Notes: generated from the sequence alone by a model not told the origin. 64,000 bases of DNA from Boesenbergia rotunda (GCA_024364735.1 JAGFNQ010001192.1:394346-458345), one strand, 5' to 3'. Numbered from the stretch's first letter, positions 45,734 through 57,969 are shown. A program made the numbers and translations.

Positions 45734-46475
45734 TTAAAGGAAAATTCTAGAAGTCATAAAAGTGAAAGAAAATGCAAAGAGGAACAAACTCTCCTTTATT
45801 TCTGGTGGACGGAGTCGATCCAGAAGTAGCTTCCATCGTGGTAGTGGAGGAACATGGGTGGCTGAGAGAACTCGGACTCCCCCACACTTGAACTTTACAA
45901 ACATTTGCTCCGGTGGCCGTAGGCGATTTAGGTACAAGACCCATGTTAGAGGTGGAGTGCTTCGAATTAGAGTAAAATCATCTCCTCCCTTTTTATGCCT
46001 TTTGAAAGATTTTCCAGGAGGCTGGAGTCTGTTCAAATGGAGCACCCACTCCAGTAGTCTTCTGGACCCTACAAAACAATGTAATACCTCTCTCAAGCAT
46101 GCAGGGTAAGATATAAATAAAATAATATCAGTCTCTGCATGAATTGTATCCAAAACTGCATCACATCTAATTAAATCAATTCTTGGTGCCTCAATAAATT
46201 TTCACAATTATTTTCTACAAAATTTGCATCCAGGAGCTCATCACAAACAAAGAAATCAATTTTTGGCACTTCAATAGAAATATCACAATTATTTTCCATC
46301 AAAGATGTATCAAGCAATGTATTACAGCCAATGAAATCAATTTTAGGTGCCTCAATAAATTTTTCACAATTATTTTCAACAGAAGATATATCAAGAGACT
46401 CATCACAATAATCAACATCAAGTCTAGGCACTTCTAAAAATTTTTCACACTCAGCATTTTCATGATATGTATCAC
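45734..46475 (-). pseudogene. C-terminal part of the acidic-repeat gene in the older element
   Basis: Three 27-residue acidic repeats (such as CEKFIEAPKIDFIGCNTLLD) are readable at 46475-46200. A one-base deletion near 46198 then breaks the frame. The C-terminus (46153-45734) keeps three W-x-L-x-L-N/D-x-L-x-P-P motifs. The piece at 57111-57024 continues upstream in the same frame across the young insertion. The parts that survive are the same parts that are present in the intact 677-residue protein. Confidence 0.8.
46471..46475. repeat. Target-site duplication ATCAC, left
   Basis: Its match is at 57019-57023, so 46476-57018 is one insertion. Confidence 0.93.
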
Positions 46476-49325
46476 TGACGGGCCCAAATATACTAATTAA
46501 TTTGTCACGAAGTGTATGGGCTCATCAAATTTAAATAATTGAATGAATGAATAACTGGAAACCCTTTTACAATCAAAAATATGGAAATGTAATATAGGGG
46601 CCACAGGTCGTATTTTTCTCGGGGCTAGTTGAAGGTTTGTTTGACTTGAGCTTGTGTTTAGGTGTCGTTTGTGTTTTCGGGTTTCAAATAAATCTGGGTT
46701 TTGGGTTGCAATCAAGAGTGAAAACTTAATGAGAGGCAAGAAAACTTAACTCAATGAACCAAACAAGGGAAATGCACTTTATGACTTAACCAATGAAAAG
46801 CTTAATCAACCAAGGCACTTAAACAATTTTGAAAACCATTCTGCCAGCAAATGCAAAAGGAATCTACAAATCATGTTGGACTTTAAGATTTACCATTCAA
46901 AACCGAAAATCAAATGCAGCCCTAAAATCACTTGATATGTCAAAAAGGAGCTTATGTGCCAAAATTGTATTCCAATTCAGAGACAAATCCAAGGAAAATA
47001 AAACTGATTTTAAGCACAACACAAACACTAAAAGATAGGTTTACTATTGATACAAATGAATGCAGAGAATTAATCATGCCAATTAAGCAAGCTAGATAAG
47101 CATGCCAAAAGAAACTGCTGTGCTAAAGGCTGCTGTTGAATACCGAGATGATAAACTGCCACTTCAGAGATTTACACTGACCAAATTAGTTTGGTAATTC
47201 ATTCCAACCATGGATCACTCAAATACAAAGCTAAGCCTGAAATGAACTTACAAAGACCATATGCAGAAATACAAAAATGCAGGGATACATGCAAAATTTC
47301 AGAAATGGAATTGGATTCGCATCAATCTGATGCGCAATCTCTGATATTAAGTGCTATTCCAATGAACAAGGTACAATGTAAATTCAGGAGATAATTGCTA
47401 GCTTGATACACAAACTGAACATCAACAAAAATCTGATACGCAGGTTGTAGGAGTGCAGAAATGCAGGAAAAGAAAACGTGCAGGCTGGAAATTAAATCTG
47501 CAGATGCAAGCAAGCTGATACAAATGCTGAAATTGATGCTAGATCTGTATAAATGAGCTTAGCTACAATATATGAATGTAGTAGAAGAACTATCAATCAC
47601 TTGAGACCAAGTTCAGATGCTAGACAAAGGTTGATATGCAGGTTTGTAAAACTGAAATGCAGAAACAAATGGAAACGCAGCCTATGCAGAAATTTCAGAA
47701 TGTGTATGTAGAATTTGCAGAAACTGATTGAATTCCGGAACCAACACACAACTAAGATCGAATATACAACTCTAGAGTTCAGAAATGGTTTAGAGAAGTC
47801 AGGTTTACTGATGAGAAATTCAGAATTGAATTCTGAAACTTTCATACACTGGATTGATACGCAGGGAAAGGAAATTGATGCGCAACTAGCTAAGGACCAA
47901 ATGCAGAAATGAAACTAATTGCTAAGCAACTAAGATGCAATATAATTGTTCAATGAACAACAACTTAACTAAGAACTCAGAAATGGAATACGCAGGGCAG
48001 AATTGAATAACAGCACAAAAAGTGATACGCAAGAAATTAAACCAAAATAAACTGAAATCTCAAACTAATGTTCGCTAAACAAGTTTACTAACTAACTATT
48101 TGCCAAATTAAACCTAATTAAGCAGCAAACGAATTCAGAAATTGAAATTAACTAATTCTGAAACCAAGAACAGAAACAGAAATGACAGAAATGAGAATTA
48201 ACAGCTAAAAACTGAATTTAAACTAATTAAACTACTCCTCAACTCTCCCTATGCTCGAGATCTTCTTGGTTGTCAATCAAGAGCTGGCTTCGAACCCCTA
48301 GGCACAGCAAATCAGTGGAAGAACAGCTTCAATCGATCACTCTGCTCAAATTGAATCAGCTGAAGAAATTCCAGTCCAATCTCTCTTGTCTCGATGGATG
48401 GCTTGCGATTGTGATTCGGAGACCCTCTGAGCTCACCTGAGAACCCCTACAAGCAGCTCAAATGGTCGGAGGTGGCTTGTGGTCGAGACACAATCGATTG
48501 GGTAGCAAAGATGCCGAAACCCTCAAACACCCTTGTTCTGATGCCAATTGAGCTGAAATCTCGATCCTAGCTATCTTCCAAGGACTCAGATCATGATCAA
48601 ATGGAGAAATCGAGGGGTCGCGCCCCTTGGATGATGAAATTGCTGACGAAAATGAAGAACACGCTGAAGAAGAAGCTGGTTGCGGCGAGGACGCGACGAG
48701 GAAGGCTGTGGGAAATATTTCCTTAAGTAATTAACTTTGGACGGCTCAGATTGATTTGAGGAGATCCAACGGCTGATCTTGCTCTGATTGGAACCAAACT
48801 TTTATGATGATGATCTGGGGTCAGGATCTGCCTCGTGGTAGCTCGGATCCTCCAGATTTGCAATGGATGGTCCAGATCAACTCAATCAGTGAATGGACGC
48901 TCTAGAGCCCTCCTTGCTTGATCCAACGGTTGATTTAGCTCCGATTGGGATGAAACCTTCAGATCTTGATCATAGAGCTTGATCAACCCTAACCCTAGCT
49001 CGGATTGCTTCAGATCGTCCCGGATGGCTCAGATCTAGCCGCTCTTGAATCGGACGGCCCGGATTAATCGTAGGCTTAATAATTCGATCCGGTTCACATC
49101 CGACTCAAGTTTGACCCAGTATGCCCTGAGTCCTTGAACCTTTGGTGCCTACAAAAATAGATCCAAAATTTAGTGGCCAATTAATCCATTTTAATGTAAT
49201 TTTGCAATTAAGTCCAAAATAAGATAAAGTTCCAAAACCTAGGGTAAAATCAGAATTAAGCAATAAAAACATGGATCAAACATGGATTTTAACATCTAAA
49301 ATAATCACAAAAATGGTACTTATCA
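46476..49325 (-). repeat. 3' LTR of the young element
   Basis: In plus orientation it starts TGACGGGCCCAAAT and ends GGTACTTATCA, next to the polypurine tract at 49326. The inverted GGGCCC...GGGCTC near its start recalls the older LTR. It contains a palindromic GGGGTCGCGCCCC near 48613. Confidence 0.92.
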
Positions 49326-49339
49326 ACTCCCCCACACTT
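49326..49339 (-). promoter_or_regulatory. 3' polypurine tract
   Basis: The minus strand reads AAGTGTGGGGGAGT directly next to the LTR. Additional copies are at 51394-51381 and, within the gene's end, near 52057-52044. Confidence 0.85.
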
Positions 49340-51964
49340 ATCCTTGAGCGTCTCGCGAAACAACTAAATATGTATCCCTTAGGCTTCCTTAAGCATAATT
49401 AGAAACAAATGAAAAGAAATTACCTAGGGTTGCCAATTCTCATAAATCTAAGCTCTATGGATTACTATCTTGTCCTTAAATCAACAACTTAGCCTTTTCA
49501 TCCATCATGAATCATTGAGATGAATTTAAATCTCTAGCCTTTCAAGGAAAATTTGGTGGCTCATCTTCTTAAGTTCTAATTTGATGATGGAAGTGGAGCT
49601 CACTCAAACACACATGCTTCTTGCACTACCATAGGCTTGCTTATTATCTACTCTCCACCATTAGTCATGAATAGGATCAACATCTACAAAAACAAATAAA
49701 AAACAAGGAAAATGATAAGAAATGGAGTAAAAGACTAAGAAAATGGAAAAATGTGAAAGGTGGAAGACTTGAGTGCTCAAAAATGTTTCCAATGTGCTTT
49801 GCCCCATCTTGACAGTCCTCTAATGATATCAAGAGTGTGGTGAAGTCAAATTTAAGTAATGGCCTTTGATTTGGATGAAAAACCCTTCTTTGGTTTCAAT
49901 GTGCCATTTTCTTCTATTGTGTACCAAATTTCATTCTTCATTCTCTTTTCTGAATTTTCTCTTCTTCTTTTATCCTCTAGCAAGGTCAGATTTGTAGTGG
50001 AGCAAAGCTTTTGATTTGGATTAGAGAACTTCAATGATTTTCAATGCCAACTCAATTGTGTCCACTTGGTTTCTTCTTTTCTTTTCTTATTTTCTCAAAC
50101 TGTTTTTTTTTTCTTTGCTCTGAATTCTTCTAATGGAGCACTTCAGATCAGATTTGCATCAGAGAACTTTAAACATCTAGTGAAATAGATGCTCCACTTA
50201 CATCCCTCACTAAACTACTCTTGCTAATTTTGATACAAAACCTTTTACAAGTTGGCACTCTTCTAACCTTTTTCTTCTTTTTTCCTTCTGTTTTAAATCC
50301 AGCATTCCACGGCATCACTGATTCTTTATCCTTGCAAACATTTGATTTCTTGAAAGATAGCATCACTAGCTGAATTGAATTGTTCCACTTCAAAATGGTT
50401 GAGTAACAAATCAAATTTCAGCCTCTTCACTGATTTTTTTTTTTCTTTCAAATTCAGTAATGTTCTCAGCTCCCAAATCTTTGTCATAATCAACTTCAAC
50501 CCAGCTCTGCCGTGAGCTTCAAATGGACTGCATCTGCTGTTCCTTTCTGATAAGCAAGTTGGATTTGAACCAAATCACTGCCGTGATCTTCCTCTTCTTT
50601 ATGTTCTGATTTCATCCATGTTTCTTCACTGGAAATCTGTTCCTCAAGAGACTGAATTCAGCTGGAAACCAATCTGCCAATGCTGTTCAACTTCAACTAT
50701 GCCTTGCTGAATTAAGAAGTTTGAACTTAGTCTGAAATTGGTACAAAACTACTTCACATTCCTAATTCCTACTGATTTTTACAGATTTCTGTATTTGCTT
50801 CAACTTTTCTGCATTTGTTTCTGATTTTTCCAGCTGTGCTCAGCTTCTAATCAGCCTCAATTTAGCTCCGATGTTGATACACTGCATCGCATTTACATTC
50901 AATAATTTTCAGAAACCTCCTTGCAGCAGCTAAAAGAAGCTAACTGCCCAAAAAGTCCAAGCTTTACTGATTTTTTTTCTATGGCACAACCTTGCCTTTG
51001 CTTGCGTGCCATTTTGCCTTTTCATTGCCGAATTCTTCTTCAAAAATGCTTCACTCAATTTGGCACTACATCACTGATTTTCAACACCCAAAATTCGGAT
51101 TTAGATGGATACTAAACTATGTCTATGCCCATTGAATTCAAGTGATACCGAAACAATCTCTTCTTCTTTGAATTCCTTGCTTTTGCGTGCCATCTCTTTT
51201 TCTTTTCATTGCAGATTTTCTTTTCATTGCATGCCACTTTGATCTTCAAAATGTAGTAAAGAAGCTAAGTCTCCAATGGCTTCCATTTCTCTTGTTCATT
51301 CTTGGCACCAAACTCACTCAATTTGGCACATGAAATTTTTTTTTTTTTTTTCGAGTTGAAATGCATCCAAAACTTTAGTCACTCCCCCACACTTGAATCT
51401 TTGTCCGTCTCGGGCAAAATAGTATTAGAAACATATCAAACACAAGTCCAAAGAAAAGTGAAGGTAAGAGAAGGAAATAAGTAAGGACAAATAAGATAAA
51501 CATGATTATTGCTAAAAATTGAGGTGGAAAGGAAAACAAATGGATTAGCCTCTATAGATGTGATCCAATCATTGAAATATGATTTTGAAAGAACCTAAGC
51601 AAGTTCTAGAGTACAATAACATAGGTGTGTCACAAATATAAGGCTAATTCTCACTAGGTAAAAATAATTCATCCCAAGTTCTCAATTAAGAATCTAAAAC
51701 CAAGTAGTACTCAAGCATCCAAGAATTCATCCATTAGCTCAAACCCTAAGTTTTGACAACCAAATTTAATTTATTTTCAAGAGATTCTAAAACGCTATGG
51801 AATACCTAGAGGGATACTTTTATTTCTACTCATGCAAGAAAAGTGACAAAAGAAATAACATGCATTTATTTACAAGGACTCATTCAATGGAAAATTCTAA
51901 TTCTAGGAAGCATGGAAATGAAAAAATAAAATAAAAGAAAAATACAAGAAAATCAGACTCCCCT
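49340..51964 (-). other. Internal non-coding region of the young element
   Basis: No gene is present. T/C-rich, low-complexity DNA aligns by eye with 42638-45733 of the older element. The internal polypurine-tract copy at 51381-51394 divides it. Confidence 0.7.
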
Positions 51965-53998
51965 TTATTCTGGTGGGCGGAGTCGATCCAAAAGTAGCCT
52001 CCATCTGGGTAGTGGAGGGGTATGGGTAGCTGAGTGAATTCGGGCTCCCCCACACTTCAACTTTACAAAATTTTGTTCAGGTGGCCTAAGGCAATTCAGG
52101 TTCAAGAGCCATTCAAGGGATGGAGTGCTTTTAATTAAAGTCAGATCATCTCCTCCTTCTTGATGCCCTTCAGAAGTCCTTCCAGGAGGCTGAAGTCTGT
52201 TCAGTTGGAGTACCCACTCCTGAAGTCTTCTGGACCCTGCAAGACAATGTAATACCTCTCTCAAGCGTTCAGGGTCAGAAAGAAATGATATAAGTTCAGT
52301 CTCTGCATCAAATGAATCCAAAACTGCATCCTGTCTAATTAAATCAATTTGTGGTGCCTCAATAAAATTTTCAAAATCATTTTCTACAAAATTTGCATCC
52401 AGGAGCTCATCACAAATAAAGAAATCAATTTCTGGCTTATCAATAGAAAGTTCACAATTATTTTCCATCCAGGGTGTATCATGCAATGTGTCACAGCCAA
52501 TCAAATCGATATCAGGTATTTCCAAAAGTCTTTCACATTCATTTTCAGCATAAGACATAACAAGAGATTCATCAAAATAAATAACATCAATTTCAGGCAC
52601 TTCTAAAAAAATTTCACTATCCATATCCACAAAAGATGTATTAAGTGATTCATCATAAAAAACTACATCAATTATGGGTGCCTCTAAAATTATTTCACTA
52701 TCCATAGCAAGAGATGTATCGAGTAATGCAGTACGATCAATAAAATCAATGTTTGGTACCTCTATTGGATTTTCACAAAAAATCTCTACACAAGGTATAT
52801 CAATAAACTCATCAGAATCAATAGAATCATCCCTAGGTACCTCACTGAATTTTTCTGAAGAAGGAGGAGAAATACTTACCTGAGTGTGCTGGATAATACC
52901 TGAAGGTGTATCTGTGGTCTCCTCCTGGTCAAGTTCAAGCTCCTCTTCAGCCTCAGGCCCTGGTGGACAATCAACTGGTGATCCTTGGGTGCTTGCTTCC
53001 ACCAAGCAAGTCCCTACACTTTCTGGTTCATTCTCTAAATCTTGTGGTGGTCCCTGGGGCTTAGTGCAGTCCCCTACACCTATGGAATCATCTCCTCTGC
53101 ATGCTTCTCCTGTAATATCTGCAACAACAGTGTCAGAAAAATTAGGACCATCAATAATGCTATCATTAGAAAATAAAAGTCTAGAATGGTCCTGTGGAGC
53201 TTCAACTTCTTCTTCTGGAGCTGAAAAATTTGGAATTGGATTTTGAATAGGAGTCTCCGGAGGGATGCATGCTGTAGGTGCCCAGATTTTAATGTATTCT
53301 TCTTCTTCTTCTTCTACTAAATTTGCAGGATTAATTAAAGAAGGACTTTGCCATGCACTAGGGTCACCTTGAACTGATATAAAACCAACTCCGGGGCTCT
53401 CAGAATTAAAAATAGCTTGAGAAGATAATTGTTCTGCTCTTTGGGCTTTTATTTGATTCAAATCATTAGCCACTTGTTTCATTTGCCTTTCGATGTTTTG
53501 AAGCTCTTGTTGACACATTTGTAGAAATTGAGACTGTGGGGGTTGATCAAATGGTTGAACAGACTGATTAAACTGCTGAAAAGTTGGTTCACCACTTGGT
53601 GGAACTTGCTGAAAATTGTAGCCCTGGAATTCTTGTATCTGAGGTTGAATTTGTGGTGGTGAACTCTGAAGTTGAGTGGGCTGAAATTCTTGTTCCCATG
53701 GCTGAAAATTTTGGAAAGGTTGCCCTTGCTGATATTGTTGAAATTGTGACTGATCTTGTTGATAAAGTGGCTGAAAGTTAGGCTGAAATTGCTGAAAGTG
53801 GGGCTGAAAATTTTGAAATTGGGGCTGCCCATTCTGAAAATACTGGAAAATTGGTTGAATTGGCTGAAAATCCGGTTGAAATTGTTGTGGTGGCTGCAAA
53901 AACTGATTTGGTTGCTGGAAATTAGAATAGGGCTGTTGGAATTCTTGCTGGGTCTGCTGAAAGTGTGGACACGGCTGCTGATAAGTGGATGAAAACAT
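51965..53998 (-). CDS. Unrecognised 677-residue protein: Gln/Phe-rich N-terminus, acidic 27-residue repeats
   Basis: This is the only long gene of the young element, starting about 140 bases after the primer site. Residues 1 to about 160 are Gln/Phe/Pro/Asn-rich (QQPCPHFQQTQQEFQQ style). About 165-200 looks like a coiled coil (LQNIERQMKQVANDLNQIKA). A middle acidic stretch follows. At about 403-565 are six repeats of exactly 27 residues, with E-x-P-x-I-D and D-E-x-L cores. The last 90 residues hold three motifs of the form W-x-L-x-L-N-x-L-R-P-P-E. I see no capsid domain, zinc knuckle, protease, reverse transcriptase or membrane segment. Its position suggests a gag-like or accessory role, but the family is unknown to me. 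The older relative keeps the same repeats and C-terminus. Confidence 0.85.
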   Translation of the reverse strand: MFSSTYQQPCPHFQQTQQEFQQPYSNFQQPNQFLQPPQQFQPDFQPIQPIFQYFQNGQPQFQNFQPHFQQFQPNFQPLYQQDQSQFQQYQQGQPFQNFQPWEQEFQPTQLQSSPPQIQPQIQEFQGYNFQQVPPSGEPTFQQFNQSVQPFDQPPQSQFLQMCQQELQNIERQMKQVANDLNQIKAQRAEQLSSQAIFNSESPGVGFISVQGDPSAWQSPSLINPANLVEEEEEEYIKIWAPTACIPPETPIQNPIPNFSAPEEEVEAPQDHSRLLFSNDSIIDGPNFSDTVVADITGEACRGDDSIGVGDCTKPQGPPQDLENEPESVGTCLVEASTQGSPVDCPPGPEAEEELELDQEETTDTPSGIIQHTQVSISPPSSEKFSEVPRDDSIDSDEFIDIPCVEIFCENPIEVPNIDFIDRTALLDTSLAMDSEIILEAPIIDVVFYDESLNTSFVDMDSEIFLEVPEIDVIYFDESLVMSYAENECERLLEIPDIDLIGCDTLHDTPWMENNCELSIDKPEIDFFICDELLDANFVENDFENFIEAPQIDLIRQDAVLDSFDAETELISFLSDPERLREVLHCLAGSRRLQEWVLQLNRLQPPGRTSEGHQEGGDDLTLIKSTPSLEWLLNLNCLRPPEQNFVKLKCGGARIHSATHTPPLPRWRLLLDRLRPPE

Positions 53999-54135
53999 TT
54001 TGAACCTGCACCCCTATCACAAAACAAACAAGAAAAATGGCAGTACCCGTATACAAAAGAATAAGCAACAAAAAATAGAACCCAATGATATATCAAAAAG
54101 TATACAAGCAAAAATCAAACAAATCAACTAGTTGC

Positions 54136-54154
54136 TTCCCCGGCAACGGCGCCA
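54136..54154 (-). promoter_or_regulatory. Primer binding site, tRNA-Asp type
   Basis: The minus strand reads TGGCGCCGTTGCCGGGGAA after the LTR and a short A/T spacer. This is the primer site commonly seen in Athila/Tat elements. Confidence 0.88.
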
Positions 54155-54160
54155 AAAATT

Positions 54161-57018
54161 TGACGGGCCCAAATATACTAATTAATTTGTCACGAAGTGT
54201 ATGGGCTCATCAAATTTAAATAATTGAATGAATGAATAACTGGAAACCCTTTTACAATCAAAAATATGGAAATGTAATATAGGGGCCACAGGTCGTATTT
54301 TTCTCGGGGCTAGTTGAAGGTTTGTTTGACTTGAGCTTGTGTTTAGGTGTCGTTTGTGTTTTCGGGTTTCAAATAAATCTGGGTTTTGGGTTGCAATCAA
54401 GAGTGAAAACTTAATGAGAGGCAAGAAAACTTAACTCAATGAACCAAACAAGGGAAATGCACTTTATGACTTAACCAATGAAAAGCTTAATCAACCAAGG
54501 CACTTAAACAATTTTGAAAACCATTCTGCCAGCAAATGCAAAAGGAATCTACAAATCATGTTGGACTTTAAGATTTACCATTCAAAACCGAAAATCAAAT
54601 GCAGCCCTAAAATCACTTGATATGTCAAAAAGGAGCTTATGTGCCAAAATTGTATTCCAATTCAGAGACAAATCCAAGGAAAATAAAACTGATTTTAAGC
54701 ACAACACAAACACTAAAAGATAGGTTTACTATTGATACAAATGAATGCAGAGAATTAATCATGCCAATTAAGCAAGCTAGATAAGCATGCCAAAAGAAAC
54801 TGCTGTGCTAAAGGCTGCTGCTGAATACCGAGATGATAAACTGCCACTTCAGAGATTTACACTGACCAAATTAGTTTGGTAATTCATTCCAACCATGGAT
54901 GGATCACTCAAATACAAAGCTAAGCCTGAAATGAACTTACAAAGACCATATGCAGAAATACAAAAATGCAGGGATACATGCAAAATTTCAGAAATGGAAT
55001 TGGATTCGCATCAATCTGATGCGCAATCTTTGATATTAAGTGCTATTCCAATGAACAAGGTACAATGTAAATTCAGGAGATAATTGCTAGCTTGATACAC
55101 AAACTGAACATCAACAAAAATCTGATACGCAGGTTGTAGGAGTGCAGAAATGCAGGAAAAGAAAACGTGCAGGCTGGAAATTAAATCTGCAGATGCAAGC
55201 AAGCTGATACAAATGCTGAAATTGATGCTAGATCTGTATAAATGAGCTTAGCTACAATATATGAATGTAGTAGAAGAACTATCAATCACTTGAGACCAAG
55301 TTCAGATGCTAGACAAAGGCTGATATGCAGGTTTGTAAAACTGAAATGCAGAAACAAATGGAAACGCAGCCTATGCAGAAATTTCAGAATGTGTATGTAG
55401 AATTTGCAGAAACTGATTGAATTCCGGAACCAACACACAACTAAGATCGAATATACAACTCTAGAGTTCAGAAATGGTTTAGAGAAGTCAGGTTTACTGA
55501 TGAGAAATTCAGAATTGAATTCTGAAACTTTCATACACTGGATTGATACGCAGGGAAAGGAAATTGATGCGCAACTAGCTAAGGACCAAATGCAGAAATG
55601 AAACTAATTGCTAAGCAACTAAGATGCAATATAATTGTTCAATGAACAACAACTTAACTAAGAACTCAGAAATGGAATACGCAGGGCAGAATTGAATAAC
55701 AGCACAAAAAGTGATACGCAAGAAATTAAACCAAAATAAACTGAAATCTCAAACTAATGTTCGCTAAACAAGTTTACTAACTAACTATTTGCCAAATTAA
55801 ACCTAATTAAGCAGCAAACGAATTCAGAAATTGAAATTAACTAATTCTGAAACCAAGAACAGAAACAGAAATGACAGAAATGAGAATTAACAGCTAAAAA
55901 CTGAATTTAAACTAATTAATTAAACTACTCCTCAACTCTCCCTATGCTCGAGATCTTCTTGGTTGTCAATCAAGAGCTGGCTTCGAACCCCTAGGCACAG
56001 CAAATCAGTGGAAGAACAGCTTCAATCGATCACTCTGCTCAAATTGAATCAGCTGAAGAAATTCCAGTCCAATCTCTCTTGTCTCGATGGATGGCTTGCG
56101 ATTGTGATTCGGAGACCCTCTGAGCTCACCTGAGAACCCCTACAAGCAGCTCAAATGGTCGGAGGTGGCTTGTGGTCGAGACACAATCGATTGGGTAGCA
56201 AAGATGCCGAAACCCTCAAACACCCTTGTTCTGATGCCAATTGAGCTGAAATCTCGATCCTAGCTATCTTCCAAGGACTCAGATCATGATCAAATGGAGA
56301 AATCGAGGGGTCGCGCCCCTTGGATGATGAAATTGCTGACGAAAATGAAGAACACGCTGAAGAAGAAGCTGGTTGCGGCGAGGACGCGACGAGGAAGGCT
56401 GTGGGAAATATTTCCTTAAGTAATTAACTTTGGACGGCTCAGATTGATTTGAGGAGATCCAACGGCTGATCTTGCTCTGATTGGAACCAAACTTTTATGA
56501 TGATGATCTGGGGTCAGGATCTGCCTCGTGGTAGCTCGGATCCTCCAGATTTGCAATGGATGGTCCAGATCAACTCAATCAGTGAATGGACGCTCTAGAG
56601 CCCTCCTTGCTTGATCCAACGGTTGATTTAGCTCCGATTGGGATGAAACCTTCAGATCTTGATCATAGAGCTTGATCAACCCTAACCCTAGCTCGGATTG
56701 CTTCAGATCGTCCCGGATGGCTCAGATCTAGCCGCTCTTGAATCGGACGGCCCGGATTAATCGTAGGCTTAATAATTCGATCCGGTTCACATCCGACTCA
56801 AGTTTGACCCAGTATGCCCTGAGTCCTTGAACCTTTGGTGCCTACAAAAATAGATCCAAAATTTAGTGGCCAATTAATCCATTTTAATGTAATTTTACAA
56901 TTAAGTCCAAAATAAGATAAAGTTCCAAAACCTAGGGTAAAATCAGAATTAAGCAATAAAAACATGGATCAAACATGGATTTTAACATCTAAAATAATCA
57001 CAAAAATGGTACTTATCA
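54161..57018 (-). repeat. 5' LTR of the young element
   Basis: It is the near-identical partner of 46476-49325. The extra length comes from GGAT near 54896 and AATT near 55915, each a 4-bp tandem duplication. Confidence 0.92.
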
Positions 57019-57023
57019 ATCAC

Positions 57024-57111
57024 CAAATGCTTCAAATTCAACAAATTTAACACTAGGTATCTCTAGGGATTTTTCACAATCAAATTCTACAAAAAATGAC
57101 CGGGTCTCCTC
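57024..57111 (-). pseudogene. Upstream piece of the older element's acidic-repeat gene
   Basis: On the minus strand it reads in the acidic-repeat style (EKSLEIPSVKFVEF) and continues in frame into 46475 once one copy of the duplication is removed. It ends at the breakpoint with the duplicated SIRE-like block. Confidence 0.7.
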
Positions 57112-57116
57112 TTATC

Positions 57117-57955
57117 CGCTGGCTTCGCTGGGTTCGGCTTTGTTATCTTCAACTGGGGGCGCCTGGGAAGCTGGGGGCGCCCGGGAGCATAGGGGGCGCC
57201 CGGGAGCATGGGGGCGCCCAGCCCATAAGCTGTCGAAGCTCACTTTGCTTTACTTTATTTTGTGTTCACCTTGGGGGCGCCCGGGACACTCCGGGCGCCC
57301 TACTCAGCCTTTGCCTCACTCCTTTGAGGCTCTCTGAGCTGCAGACACTTGTTCCTTCGGTCCTGCATCCAGGGTTAGTCCAAAACAACATAAAACAATA
57401 AGATGTTAGTTTATACAGCCTTAGCTGTCTTGGTTCTGACTTTGGGTCTCCAAAATGGAAATCTAGGTCGAACCAACGCCTACTGTTCCCTCGACGGGGA
57501 ACGCGTCCTCACCTACTCCTCTCGGGAGAATGTACCTGATGCCAACCGGCTCCTCTGGTTGGACTTTTGCCTAGCGGTCCTTCGCCAGGTCTTGGTTACC
57601 AAGCTGTCCTTCGCCTGGTGCCTAGCATTCCTTCACCAGGTCTTCAGTCCCAAGCTGTCCTTCGCTTGGTGCCTAGCAGTCCTTCGCTAGGGCTTCAGTA
57701 TCCTAGCATTCCTTCGCCAGTGCCTAGCAGTCCTTCTCTAGGACTTTTTCTCTGGCATTCCTTCGCTAGTGCCTAGCAGTCCTTCGCTAGGACTTTTTAC
57801 CCTGGCATTCCCTCGCTAGTGCCTAGCAGTCCTTCGCTAGGACTTTTTACCCTGCACACTTGAGTAGCATGTTAGATGACAAATAAGACTTAACTTTTGA
57901 ACCCTTTTGCCATTATCAAAACTCAGGTTCGACTTGGGTGCTTTCTGCACCAACA
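57117..57955 (-). repeat. Partial SIRE-like LTR, copy 2
   Basis: It corresponds to 34923-35743. It retains GC-rich dyads (about 57150-57300) and CCTAGC...GCTAGG dyads (57567-57850) but has lost the TATA box. The polypurine tract follows at 57956. Confidence 0.85.
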
Positions 57956-57969
57956 ATCTCCCCCTTTTT

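Larger units (their letters stand above)
39741..46475 (-). mobile_element. Older tRNA-Asp-type LTR element, 3' part
   Basis: It has a 3' LTR (39741-42623), a polypurine tract, a non-coding internal region and the C-terminal part of one gene. That gene continues, after the 46476-57018 insertion, at 57024-57111. The 5' LTR is lost where the duplicated SIRE-like block begins. It belongs to the same family as the young element, but the LTRs are clearly diverged. Confidence 0.82.
46476..57018 (-). mobile_element. Young non-autonomous LTR retrotransposon primed by tRNA-Asp
   Basis: It has LTRs of 2850 and 2858 bp, a perfect 5-bp target duplication, a primer site, a polypurine tract, one long gene and no gag or pol domain that I can recognise. 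The two LTRs differ at only a handful of substitutions and two 4-bp indels, so it is very recent. The tRNA-Asp primer is typical of Athila/Tat Gypsy elements, which suggests its helper. It has inserted into the same gene of an older relative. Confidence 0.92.

Noticed and set aside
52884..53246. 120-residue plus-strand frame and other frames opposite the 677-residue gene
   Set aside because: Shadows of the acidic, Gln-rich gene on the other strand.
55497..55540. Possible hammerhead ribozyme (CTGATGA followed by a hairpin and GAAAC) in the young LTR
   Set aside because: The required helix III and cleavage context could not be formed, and the older LTR lacks CTGATGA at the matching place.
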